Shown here one piece after another: positions 42,929-54,038 of a DNA stretch of 64,000 nt. The stretch is from Ignavibacteriales bacterium (GTDB lineage Bacteria; Bacteroidota; Ignavibacteria; Ignavibacteriales; Melioribacteraceae), in NCBI GenBank assembly GCA_020635285.1, contig JACKAB010000005.1, positions 434,001 to 498,000 on the forward strand. The letters are read 5' to 3'. Position 1 is the stretch's first letter; each line of letters opens with the position of its first letter. Under the pieces are notes generated by a model that was given only the letters and a program-made list of their open reading frames with translations, had not been told where the DNA came from and did no database searches. Position numbers and translations under genes: made by a program.

Positions 42929-45419
42929 ATGAAACAAAAATACATTCTCATAATAATATTTTTATTGGCATCAATACACAATATGCAAAAAAAATGCAGA
43001 CGAGGTTTTCAGTTATTCAAATGAATTGATAACTAAAAAATATTTTGCTAGTAATGAGACTGCGGGAAAAATAATCTCTTCAATCCAAATGAATGATGAA
43101 TTTTTGAGTGCTGATTTTTATTTGTGATAAACCTTTTTTTGAATTTTATATTAATCAAACCTTGTAACATCACAGAGTGAAATTTGGAAATTTCTTGACT
43201 ATTCAAAACGTCAATTAAATAATGGTGGTATTGAATTTAATTAATTTTACAGCGATTATTGGTTCATAACTGGATTAAATATTTCTTTAATTCAGCAATT
43301 TTCCCCAATTCAGCATTGATTAGAGAAAGTTAATTTTATGGACTGATAAAGATTCTGAATATAGTCTCAACAAACTAAATGATAATATTCATTTTATTTT
43401 TCCGATAAATTATTTTATTCAAAAACAAAAGTCCATTAGAAATAACTGAAATCAGAATTGCCTCTTGGGAGGAAAACCCAATTACATTTGGAGATAAATC
43501 AAGTGGCAATCATATGTTTTATCCTAAGTTTGTAAGTAAAGAATTTTCGAAGATATTCAGTTGAATAAGGGCCCATTAACATTATTTCTGATGGTAAACA
43601 GAGTTTGTTTACATGTTATGAACATGCTTCCCAAGATAACACAAATGGAATGTTTGATGAAGTGAAAAAAAGGTAAAGGAAATCTAATAGTTGATGCTAT
43701 GCAAGGGACCAAAGGTGTATTCAACTTTGAAATTCATGATGCAAGATTTTTGGTTTCTTGGTATTGAAAATAAACAATACGATTCTGTTTTTACTCATCA
43801 GTAAAAGCATTAGAGGTGCTTATATAGATGGTGAATTGATTAATAAGAGTAAAAGTTATGAATCAGTATGGACTGCGAATGCTTTTTATGATGGAAATAG
43901 CATTGAAAAAGGGAAGAAAATTTTACGCCATTATTTGCTTGACCAGATATGTGAAAACAGAATATCAAGAAAACCAGAATTTTATTATAATACATGGGGA
44001 CTGCAAAGAAATGATCCAAATAAACCATTACGTGGGAATATTAACCTATGATAGAATATTTAAAGAGATTGAGTATGCTGCACAATTAGGAGTTGATATT
44101 TTTGTTCTTGATGATGGATGGGAACAAGCACAAGGGAATTGGGTCCTCACTCTGAAAGGTTACCTAAAGGATTGAGCCAATTAAAAAGAAACTTGATGAA
44201 CAGGTTTTTGAAAATGGGTCTTTGGTTTTCACCAATGGGAATTGATTCCACAACTGAGCGTTATCAAAAGTATCCAAATTGGGTAATAAAGATTCAGAGG
44301 ATAATCCAATTTTAGCTCAATGGGGTCATCACTGCATTTGATTTTGTTAGCGACTTCTTTTATTTGTTCATAGAAGACTGTAAAGAGTTAATTGATCAAG
44401 GCTGTCGTTTCATGAAATGGGATGCAATTAATACATTTTATAGTGATCTTCCAATTTACATCATGGTGATTCCACTGCTTCAGCAAAGGAAAGAAGAGCT
44501 AGATATGAATATCTTCTCCCAATATATGTAACAAAAGCAATGGAAATTTTGAATAAATATGAACCGGAATTAGTTATTGAAATAGATCTTACTGAGGCTA
44601 GAAGAGTAATGACTGGTTTAACACCACTTAGTCAAGGAAAGCTTTTTTGGATGAATAATGGAGCAAGCACATATAATGATTATTCCACTTTTAGAACAAA
44701 ATCAATGCGTACAATTCCTAATGAGTTTGCTGGTATAATTCCATGGGAACTATTTACATATGCAAACTATCCTCATAATATTGAAGGGCAATGAAATATA
44801 ATGTGCATAATTCATTGCTTGCCAGTCACGGTTTTGGGGGTAATCTGGATTTAATGAATGAAGCAGAAAGAAAACAAGTTGGTAAATGGGTAAATCAATC
44901 GAAGTCTGTTTTATCAGAACTAGTAAATGTCAATCCAGAAGTGGTAGGTAAAGTTGGTGATAGCCAAGAGATTTATTCTATTATCAATGCAAGAAAAGGA
45001 ATTGGGCAGATTATTGGGTTTTCAGAAAACCCAATTTCATTCAAAGGCAATATGAAATTAATTCAAATAATATCTTTGCATTATTAAATATTCCATATTC
45101 CATTGATGAGTGACAGTTTAAATTTATTTTTGATTTTAAAAAACCTGAAATCTTCATTTGCTTCATTTATTTTGCCTCTAAAGGATTACAGAGTGTTTAT
45201 AAAATCAAGTACAGTACCTATTGTTTCAGCAAGTATTGAAAATGGAATATTAAAAATATAAAGTAAGTGGAAAAGGCAGACAGTTTATTTATATTGATGA
45301 AAAACTTGAGGATAATTTTAACTTCAAGAATTTACCAATTATTAATAATAATAACGGTTTATTATATCCTCGAGGTTAATAATGATCAAACAGTTCAAGA
45401 GATAGAAATAATTTTGTAA
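42929..45419 (+). pseudogene. GH36-like alpha-galactosidase, heavily frameshifted
   Basis: A retaining glycosidase related to melibiase. The signal region is MKQKYILIIIFLLASIHN. The central (beta/alpha)8 barrel shows FYYNTWGLQRNDPNKPLRG, YDRIFKEIEYAAQLGVDIF, VLDDGWEQAQGNW, MGLWFSPMGIDSTTERYQ and the nucleophile segment GCRFMKWDAINTFYSD (KWD). Later segments include PLSQGKLFWMNNGAS and FAGIIPWELFTYANYPHN. The N-terminal beta-sandwich region (42,960-43,700) is the most broken part. About 820 residues after correction. A role on galactose side chains is an inference. Confidence 0.68.
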
Positions 45420-45465
45420 AACAAAATGTTTTTAGAAGTAGCTTATTCTTAAAGGAGTATATTTA

Positions 45466-48236
45466 GTGAAAAAAGTCTTTCTATATTAATTTTAACATTT
45501 TTCTAACATCTGGTTTTGAAAATATTTATTCACAACCAGCATTAACTTTAGATTCAATTAAAATATTATCTGGCACTCACGATTTAAATCTTACCAGCTT
45601 AGGGACCATATACAAAACGTTATATTGGGTTTCACATATTCCTGATGTAAAAAGTGGATTAAGATTTGACCTAAGTGTGTTCCTGGTTTTTATAGAAGAA
45701 AAGTTGAAGTTCCTAATGTACTTTATGAAACCAATTATCATCCTTGGGATGCTTCCCAAGTTTAGAATATTTCAGTTTTCGTCATGAGTTAGAATGGAAG
45801 GACCAAGTTTACACTGATATTTCGTATTCGCAATCAATCCCAATTCACTTAATAAGAATTGAATGCGTTAATAACACTGATGAAAATCAAAATTTGGCAT
45901 TGAACTTTATGGCTTCAATGAATTTCTCCTATAAAAGAATATAGTCTTATACTTCAATTTATCCCGCTTAGTAAATTTGCCACAAGGTGCTCAATGGTTT
46001 GACGCTCTAGATTATGAAAATTTAGAATTTTAAATCTAGACCAACTGATAATCTGGTTTATGATGGAAAAATGAGAGGTGAAATTAGAGATAATGGATTG
46101 ATTAATGGATCTGGCATTGGTTTAGATTTCGGATTAGATGAAGGTGATTTGTTTCATATAAGATTGATATTGAACAAGACCTAAATGATGCTGTATTAAT
46201 CATTCGTTACAAATTAGAAGATGGAGAAAATAGTAAATTTCATTTATCTGGAATAGAGAATCAAGAAATTTTATTAAACCCACCAATGATTTTAATACTG
46301 AAGATATCAAAATTAGTAAACTTAAAAGGAATTCATGATTTCAGGTTAACTTCTAATGGTGGTAGAGGAATAATATTCGATGGATTTATTCTTGTTGAAT
46401 CTAATATTGCAGATAAAATTGAATTTATACAAAAAGAATGGAATCCAGTTCCAAACATTATTGAAGGTCCAGTAAAAATTCAGTAATTCTTAAATATGAT
46501 GATGCAGATTTATTTATGGTTTACTTTGGCAAAATGATATTCTAGCTCAAGTTCGTGAATGGCTCGGAAGAGATTTGTCTGATTATTTCAAACAGATGGT
46601 TAACGAACATGTTCAGACAGTTTTCATGGTGAAGGAGAAGGCATTTTACAAATGTATTCTTAAGACCAATTGTAATGAAGCCAAAATCCCAAAAGAATAT
46701 TTACGGAGTTGTCTTCTGTGGAACCAAAGAAGAAATAGAAAGTAAAATAATTGAAATTAATAATTCCCAGAATACTTTTGAAAATATCTATTCTGAAGCA
46801 AAAAACATGTAATCAATATGGATTGGAATCCAGATGGTGATAAGTATAAATTTAGCATAGAACGAATGAATGCTACTCTTAATTGTAATATTGTTTATCC
46901 GGTTTACACGCAGAAGCAATATATTCGTCATAGTGCTCCAGGAAGATGGTGGGACTGCCTTTACATGGGATTCTGGTTTTATAGGAATGGGTTATCTTCA
47001 GACAAATACTCAACGTGCAATAGAAAATTTAAATGCTTATGTACAAGAACCAGGATCGCAATCTGCATTTATTCATCATGGTACATGGTTCCAACTCAAC
47101 ATTATTTATTTCTTGAGTTATGGAATAAAACTCAATCAAAAGATATTCTGGAATATTTCTATCCTCGCTTGAAGCAGTACCATGAATTTATGGCTGGCAG
47201 ATTAGGAAGTTCAACAACAGAATATTAAATTCAAATATTTTAAAAACATGGGATTATTTTTACAATTCTGGTGGTTGGGATGATTTGCCACCACAGAAAT
47301 TTGTTCGTGATAATTCTTTAGAATCTACGGTTGCACCAACCATTACTTCTCCCAAGTTATTAGAACTGCTAAAGATTCTAAAATGGTTGCTAATAAACTT
47401 GGCAAAATGGAAGATATTAAAGCTTATGACAGTGATATAGAATTATTAACAAACGCCTTCAGAAATATTCTTGGGATGAAAGCTCTGGATATTTTGGTTA
47501 TGTAGTTCATGATGAAGAAAGAAATCCTATCAATATTCTCAAGTACGAAGATAAAGTTAATCTAAATATGACATTCGATGGAGCATATCCCTTGGTTGCA
47601 GGTATTTGCACTGATGACAAAAGATAAAATTTTATCATCGATAAAATCAGATAAGCATATTTGGTCTAATGTTGGACTTACTGCTGTTGATCAATCTGCA
47701 CCTTACTATAGCATTGATGGATATTGGAATGGAACTGTCTGGATGGCTCATCAGTGGTTTTTTGGAAAACTATGCTCGATTTAGGTGAATCTGAGTTTGC
47801 ATTTAAAATAGCTAAGACTGCATTAGACGTCTGGAAAAATGAGGTGGAAACTTCATATAATTGTATGGAACACTTTTACTTGAAACTGGTCGTGGTGCTG
47901 GCTGGCATGAATTCAGTGCTCTTTCTTCACCAGTAGTAATTTGGTATTCAGCTTACTTTCGCCTGGTAATTTTAAACTGGATTTGATACTTGGAGTTGAT
48001 AATAAAATTTCAATGAAGATTTCAGCAGTTTTTCTGCCAACTTATCGGCAGAAGGAGATAACAATAAGTTACTTCTGTTGTGGTTTGCATGAATCCAGAT
48101 TATCAGTATCAAGTAAATTGGAATGGAGAAACTATTTCTCCAAAGTTTTAGCTCAGGGACTTTAAGTATCGATATACCAATAGACAAAATTAAAAAGGAA
48201 GTTGAATATTTTCAAAATGTAATTATATGTTATTAG
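45466..48236 (+). pseudogene. (Alpha/alpha)6 glycoside hydrolase resembling GH63/GH37-type enzymes, heavily frameshifted
   Basis: The GTG start follows AAAGGAG and a signal-like ILILTFFLTSGFENIYSQP. An N-terminal beta-sandwich region (FSFRHELEWKDQVYTDISYS) precedes an (alpha/alpha)6 barrel with WWDCLYTWDSGFIGMGYLQ, YNSGGWDDLPPQ, SAPYYSIDGYWNGTVWMAHQ and GAGWHEFSALSSPVV. Those W-D-S and GYWNG-x-x-W segments recall trehalase/GH63-clan glycosidases. The exact GH family is not clear to me. More than ten frame changes occur. About 910 residues if corrected. It lies between GH36-like and sugar permease genes, so an oligosaccharide-trimming role fits. Confidence 0.55.
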
Positions 48237-48337
48237 TAAATTATAAACGAAGCTAAGTGAAATTATCGTAAATAGAATTGAATGATAATTTTGAATAGTT
48301 GAATTTTTAATAAAAGTGATTTTTAATCTTTGGAAAA

Positions 48338-49576
48338 ATGAAAAGAAATTATTTTATAGTAGGGCTAATTTTCTAATTTTTTTGTAATATCTCTCATTAC
48401 TAATATTCTTGGCTCTCTTAATCCAGATGTAATTAACAGTTTCAATCTCAGTCTTACACTTTCTGCTTTTCTTCCTTTTGCGTTCTTTATTGCCTTATGG
48501 TGTTATGTCAATTCCAGCTGGTATTATGGTGGAAAAATATAAAGAAAAAAACTATGGTTGCTGCATTTTCTGTTGCATTTCTTGGAGCTATTGTTGTTTC
48601 AATTTTTCCATATTACTTTGTTTTTCTTCCGTCACTTTTTTTAATGGGAACCGGAATGGCAATGCTTCAGGTTGCAATTAATCCGCTTTAAGGTCTCTGG
48701 AGGAGAAGAAAACTTTGCTTTTAATTCAGTAATGGCACAATTAGTTTTTGGCGGAGCTTCATTTCTTGCACCAATTCTTTAACTTATTTGGTCTCAAGTA
48801 TAAATGATTCTCAATCAAATTCTGTTAAAATATTTTTTCTGGCCTTGTCTGAGGGTCTTTCTTGGGTATCTCTATATTTAGTTTTCACCGTTCTGCTATT
48901 CTTGATGATACTAATTATTCCTTTCTCAAGATTTCCAAAAGTTGAAAGAAAAGAGGATGAAAAAGCTGGAACTTGGGCTACACATAAAAGTATGTTTAAA
49001 ATAAAATTGTAATTTTATATTTTATCGGAATTTTTGCATATGTTGGATCTGAGCAAGGGCGTTTCTGTACTGGCTTTCAAAATTTCTTTCCACGTATCAT
49101 AAGTTTGATCCTATAACAGTTGGAGCATCAATTGTTGGGTGGTTTTGAGTATGATGTCAATTGGGTGTTTAGTAGGATTGGTTTTACTTAAATTATTCGA
49201 TAGCAGAAGATACTTATTAGGTGCATCAGTAACTTCAATGATTCTATTGGCTATTGCCTTGTTCGGATCAAGTAATGTTTCATTATATGCTTTCCCGCTG
49301 ATTGGATTTTCCATTTCTGTTATGTGGTCAATAATATTTTCATTGGCATTAAATTCTATTGAAACTCATCATGGTTCATTCGCTGGAATATTATGTACAG
49401 CAATAATTGGAGGTGCAGTTGTGCAATTGCTAATTGGTTGGTTGGGTGATATTTTTGGACTTAGATTTGGTATGTCATTTGTATTTATTACACTCGCTTA
49501 TATTTTAAGCATTGGAATATGGGCTAATCCTTTAATTACGAACGAAACTATAAATAAAAAAGCTTTGGCTGAATAA
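48338..49576 (+). pseudogene. FucP-like sugar permease (MFS), several frameshifts
   Basis: An inner-membrane H+:sugar symporter similar to fucose/glucose-galactose permeases. Motifs: PFAFFIAYGVMSIPAGIMVE, MGTGMAMLQVAINPLLRVSG, FNSVMAQLVFGGASFLAPIL, YVGSEQGVSVWLSKFL and the intact C-terminal part from 49,139 with MWSIIFSLALNSIETHHG. Breaks are near 48,375, 48,480, 48,550, 48,690, 48,780, 49,010 and 49,070. About 415 residues. It probably takes up the monosaccharide released by the locus, followed by phosphorylation by the adjacent ROK kinase. Confidence 0.75.
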
Positions 49577-49615
49577 TAAATCAATGTATAACTTTCATAA
49601 AAACTAGATGTGATA

Positions 49616-50458
49616 ATGGGAATTCTTGGGATAGACATAGGCGGTACCAATATTAGGGTTGGATTGGTAAAAGATAATGAATTAGTTAGAATTGAATCGA
49701 CGTTAATTAAAAAAGCCGGCAGTGAAAGTGATATTCTTAATGATTTATATCTGCAGATTGACCAATTCAGTAATGAGAAAATATCTGGAATCGGGATTGG
49801 TGTTCCAAGCGTTGTTGATGTAGAATATGGAGTTGTTTATGATGTCCAAAATATTCCTTCATGGAAAGAAGTGCATCTAAAAGAAATTCTAGAATCAAAA
49901 TACAGCATACCAGTTTACGTTAATAATGATGCGAATTGTTTTGCAGTTGGTGAAAAATATTTTGGAAAGGCAATTGAGTATAAGAATATAATTGGATTGA
50001 TTATCGGTACTGGACTTGGAGCTGGAATAATCCTTAATAATAAACTGTATGCAGGAAAGAATTGCGGTGCAGGAGAGTTTGGAATGATTCCTTTTAGGGA
50101 AAATAATTATGAGTATTACTGCAGCGGACAATATTTTATAAATGAATATGGGACTACTGGTAAGGCACTGTTTGATAAAGCTAAAAATAAGGATGCGAAG
50201 GCATTAAGAATATTTAAGGAATTTGGTTCAAATCTTGGAGAAGCAATTAAAATGATTATGTACTCTATTGATCCGGAAGTGATTATATTAGGGGGATCAG
50301 GAAGTAGATCTTATCAATACTTTCAAGACGAAATGTGGAAAGCAATAAAAAGTTTTGCGTATTCAAAATCTGTAAAAAATATAAAAATTGAAATTTCTGA
50401 AATTGAAAATATAGCTATTCTTGGAGCAGCTGCTCTTATGTTAGATGCAAATAGATAA
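49616..50458 (+). CDS. ROK-family sugar kinase lacking the zinc motif
   Basis: A cytoplasmic ATP-dependent hexose kinase candidate, about 280 residues. The ATP loop is GIDIGGTNIRVGLVKD, the catalytic Asp lies in YVNNDANCFAVGE, and the second phosphate region is GLIIGTGLGAGIIL. The normal ROK zinc site (GHI...CxCGxxGCxE) is replaced by AGEFGMIPFRENNYEYYC and SGQYFINEYG, leaving only one Cys there. ATG at 49616 is preferred over the upstream GTG at 49610 because the ATP loop starts just after it. The substrate may be the sugar carried by the adjacent permease. Confidence 0.82.
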   Translation: MGILGIDIGGTNIRVGLVKDNELVRIESTLIKKAGSESDILNDLYLQIDQFSNEKISGIGIGVPSVVDVEYGVVYDVQNIPSWKEVHLKEILESKYSIPVYVNNDANCFAVGEKYFGKAIEYKNIIGLIIGTGLGAGIILNNKLYAGKNCGAGEFGMIPFRENNYEYYCSGQYFINEYGTTGKALFDKAKNKDAKALRIFKEFGSNLGEAIKMIMYSIDPEVIILGGSGSRSYQYFQDEMWKAIKSFAYSKSVKNIKIEISEIENIAILGAAALMLDANR

Positions 50459-50623
50459 ATAATTTATAAAAGCTAACTCTTCAAGACTGAACAAAATAAA
50501 TGCCTTAATCATTATAATTCAATTATAATTATGTGATTTGTAGGAAGGAAATTTAGAATTTAATTTAGAATATTTTATTTTAACAATAGAACAATCTTTT
50601 TTTATTGAATAATCTGAAAAAAA

Positions 50624-51643
50624 ATGCCTATAACTATTTCTGACATAGCTAAATTAGCAAATGTTTCTAAATCTGCTGTTTCAATTGTTCTAAACAATAA
50701 AACCGGAGTCTCAGAAAAACACGTAAAATTATCTTAGAAACTATTAGCAAATACAATTATCAACCCAATCATTTAGCAAAATCTTTAGCTAGTAAAGAAA
50801 CAAAAGTATAGGGCTGATTATTAAGGAAATTGATAATCCCTATTCTGCAAAAGTAATGAAAGGAGTATTTGATAAATGTTCTGAACTTGGTTACTCCGTA
50901 TTACTTGGAAGTTCTGAGTTATCAAATGAAAAGAGACCCAAATTATCAACGCCTTGAGGAGCAAGAGAGTTGATGGAATTATCATTGCCCCTTTGCAAAA
51001 TTTTGCATCCGATTCTTTATATTTGTCAAATTTAATCAATGATAAATTTCCCTTTGTAATTTTGGGAAAAATGAAAACGTAAAAATAAATAGTGTTGATA
51101 TTAATAATGTTAAAGCAGCTTATGACGCCGTGACATATTTAATTAAGCTGGGACACAAAAAATTCTTCATATTGCTGGTCCAAGTCATTCAGGGCATGGA
51201 GAAAAGAGAATAGAAGGATATAAACTGGCATTAAGTGAAAATAATATTCCAATTAAACCTAATTACATTATTAGTACGGAACCATATACAATAAATGGTT
51301 ACCTAGTCGGAAAAAAAATTCTCAATAAAGGATTTACTATTCCAACAGCAGTGTTTTGTTATAACGATTTACTAGCAATAGGATTAATAAATTCACTTTT
51401 GGAGAGTGGAATAAAAGTTCCTGAGGATATCTCAATAGTTGGATTTGATAATATTGATTTTGGTAAATACTTAAAGATTCCGTTAACAACTGTTCAAATG
51501 CTGCCTATAAAATTGGTCAAGAAGCCGCCAATTTACTTGTTAGACAAATATCAAATGACTCTAAACCAATTAATAAAAGAGTAGTCTTAAAACACAAATT
51601 AATTAAAAGAAGTTCATGTACCTCTGTTCGCAATAAAAATTGA
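50624..51643 (+). pseudogene. LacI-family transcriptional regulator (copy 1), several frameshifts
   Basis: A probable repressor of the polysaccharide locus. The helix-turn-helix is ITISDIAKLANVSKSAVSI then VLNNKTGVS, followed by a periplasmic-binding-like sensor: IGLIIKEIDNPYSAKVMKGV, VDGIIIAPLQNF, IPTAVFCYNDLLAIGLINSL and EDISIVGFDNIDFGKYLKIP. Breaks are near 50,725, 50,805, 50,935, 51,070, 51,165 and 51,500. Full length is about 340 residues. It is close in sequence to the intact regulator at 55,683. The ACTAAA-x4-TTTAGT palindromes at 21.6 kb and 51.9 kb are its likely targets. Confidence 0.8.
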
Positions 51644-52067
51644 ATTAAACTTAAACTTCTAAAATCCCAAAACTGTTCATTATCTGTAGTATTGTAATCG
51701 AATTAATTTCAAGATTAATTTGGTAGTTAATTAGCATAATTTTTTTATCTCTTGTTTTATAGAAGTTTTATATGTCAACTTCTAGAAATAGTATAGATCA
51801 TCTGAGATAATTTATTTTAAACTTATGTAATTATCAAAAGTAAAGAATACTATCTCATAAAAAAAACTTGACATTTAAAAAAAAAAATTAGCTTACTAAA
51901 GCGTTTTAGTAAAAGTCAAAAATTATCTTTCTAAGTCAAATAATAATAATGGGTTAAAAGAGAATCTATTTCTTAAAACGATTTTGTGAATTTGACATTC
52001 TTATCTTGTATTAAAACTAATAAATTAGCCATAAATAATTCTTTAACTAACTAATGGAATTACAATT
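51644..52067. other. Intergenic control region upstream of the SusC-like fragment
   Basis: A 424-bp AT-rich gap with no ORF or RNA gene that I can see. It holds a TTGACA box at 51868-51873 and a LacI-type palindrome at 51895-51910 whose position would place it near the transcription start. A long untranslated leader of about 150 bp follows. Confidence 0.7.
51895..51910. promoter_or_regulatory. LacI-family operator, copy 3
   Basis: The palindrome ACTAAAGCGTTTTAGT shares perfect 6-bp arms with the two sites at 21.6-21.7 kb; extended arms TTACTAAA/TTTAGTAA are also symmetric. It lies between LacI regulator copy 1 and the SusC-like start, 22 bp after a TTGACA box. Confidence 0.68.
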
Positions 52068-52364
52068 ATGCAATCAAATGATACAAATCATAACTTTTTT
52101 ACCAAAATATTCAATTATTCTTTTTTACTAATTCTTTTACTTTCCATTTCCAGTTTGGTTATTGCTCAAAATTCTGGTAAAATTTCTGGTACGGTCGTGG
52201 ATAAAGCTTCTGGTGATCCGCTGCCCGGGGCCAATGTTTTGTTGGATGGAACCAGTATGGGTGCCGCAACAACATTCGAGGGAGAATACATCATTCACAG
52301 AGTTTCTCCTGGTGACTATAATATGATTGTCAAATACATTGGACCCAAATCAATTTGTAAATGA
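52068..52364 (+). pseudogene. N-terminal fragment of a SusC/RagA-like TonB-dependent receptor
   Basis: 98 residues: a signal peptide (FLLILLLSISSLVIAQ) and a carboxypeptidase-regulatory-like plug-preceding domain (GKISGTVVDKASGDPLPGAN, TTFEGEYIIHRVSPGDYNMI, VKYIG). This is how SusC-like outer-membrane oligosaccharide receptors begin, but the TonB box, plug and beta-barrel (usually about 900 more residues) are missing. The reading frame ends within 30 bases of the point where a T9SS-sorted beta-helix protein begins in another frame. A SusD partner is also absent. Confidence 0.75.
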
Positions 52365-53931
52365 CCAGATTACTGGTCCGGGCGTTTATTTAGTAGAAAG
52401 CGGTAACAGCTATGCTTTTGATGGAAGACTGGATGTTGTTTGGGATATTACTATTGAAGGACCAGCTGTTGACTGGATTGGAACTGCAACAAATCCGCCA
52501 GTTCTTGTAAATACACCTGCAGAAGATGGTACCGCAAGACAATTTATTGAAATAGGTACTGGTGGCAAATTAACTGTTAAAAATCTTATTATGAGCGGTC
52601 TGCACAGTAATGATGCAGTAGTTGGAACTATTATTGCAAACGTAGGTGGAGATGGATTTATTCTTGATAATGTTGCATTTGTTGATTTTCAAGATTTTGC
52701 AACAAGAAATCAATTTGTAGGTTCAGAGATGTCTATTACAAACTGTATTTTCATAAATGGTGTTAGATTAAGCTATTCTCCATGGGGCGGTTTCCCATTG
52801 CGTATGGATGTTGCTTGTGATAAAGTAACACTCGAAAATAATACAGTTTTCAATTCAGGAAGATTGCTTGGTAACAGTGGTCCATGGCATAATGCAACTG
52901 TGCATGAATTACATTGTACATATGGAAATCAAGGTGTTAATGGTCATGAACAACGTGCATATGAAATGATTCAAGCAAATAATATCTTTTATAATTATGG
53001 CTTTTTAGGTCGTAAATTTAATGCCAATACTTATGATGCTTCTTTTACAACATGGAATTATTTTGCAGATTCAAAAGACAAACTTGATTCAATTTCTTTA
53101 TACATGGGACAAAATCTTTTAGCAAAACAACCTGAAATTCTTAATTGGTACGAAACTTCAGGTGGAGATTCTATTTTAAATAGTTTGTTATGGGAACATC
53201 CAGATGTAGATTCTTTTGTAACTATTGATGATAATTACCGTATTGGAACCAACTATGCTGAATTCGATCCTGGATTTGCTGATTTTCCAAATGTTCTAGA
53301 TAAACAACTTCAATTTATTGCAGAATATTGGGATGCTTCAATACGTGGCACAGACTGGCCAGATTGGAAAATACCTTCACCTGTAACTTATAATGGTGAT
53401 GGATTACCTGTACTTAGTTGGCCACCAGCAATGGATTTAAGTTACTCAAATTCATACTTGCAAACAGCAGGAACAGATGGCTTGCCTCTTGGTGACTTAA
53501 ACTGGTTCCCAACTGCTAAAGCTTCTTATTTATCGAACAAAACCGCAATTGTAGCTGCATTAAGAGATTCAATTGCTAACGCAAAAGGACTTTATGTTCC
53601 CGGTACACCAACACCAATGATAACTCCAGGAACAGTAGATGTAAAATTAGAAGATGCAGCTGTACCAAATAGTTTTAGTTTAGAGCAAAACTATCCAAAT
53701 CCGTTTAACCCAACTACAAGCATCCGATTTAGTTTGCCTGAAGCTGGTAATGTAACCTTAAGTATTTTCAATGCTCTTGGTCAACAAGTTGCAAAAATAG
53801 TTGATAAGGAATTGAAAGCTGGAAGTTATAGTTATAATTTCGATGCATCTAATTTAGCAAGTGGAGTTTATGTATATCAATTATCAACCAAAAATTTCAC
53901 AAACTCTAAGAAAATGCTTTTAATGAAATAA
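52338..53931 (+). CDS. T9SS-sorted beta-helix protein, 5' end missing or fused
   Basis: About 530 residues of a secreted right-handed beta-helix protein. Helix rungs include LTVKNLIMSGLHSNDAVVG, GFILDNVAFVDFQDFATRN, MSITNCIFINGVRL and VTLENNTVFNSGRLLGN. The last ~85 residues are a T9SS sorting domain (QNYPNPFNPTTSIRFSLPE to LASGVYVYQLS). There is no start codon or signal peptide of its own: the first recognisable residues (DPNQFVNDQITGPGVYLVES) follow directly on the SusC-like fragment in a different frame. It could be a pectate-lyase-like enzyme or a surface glycan-binding protein; catalytic residues are not evident. Confidence 0.72.
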
Positions 53932-53957
53932 AATAATCACTCCTAATATATTGATTG

Positions 53958-53994
53958 AAAGTTTCTCCATGAGCAATTGTGGAGAAACTTTTTT
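53958..53994 (+). terminator. Rho-independent terminator after the beta-helix gene
   Basis: A perfect 12-bp stem (AAAGTTTCTCCA at 53958-53969 with TGGAGAAACTTT at 53980-53991), a 10-base loop and a T run. It separates the beta-helix transcript from the GH28 gene 44 bp downstream, which therefore needs its own promoter or read-through. Confidence 0.9.
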
Positions 53995-54038
53995 AATGGT
54001 AGTGTTTTACTTAATGAAACTAAGTCTAGAAACTAAAA

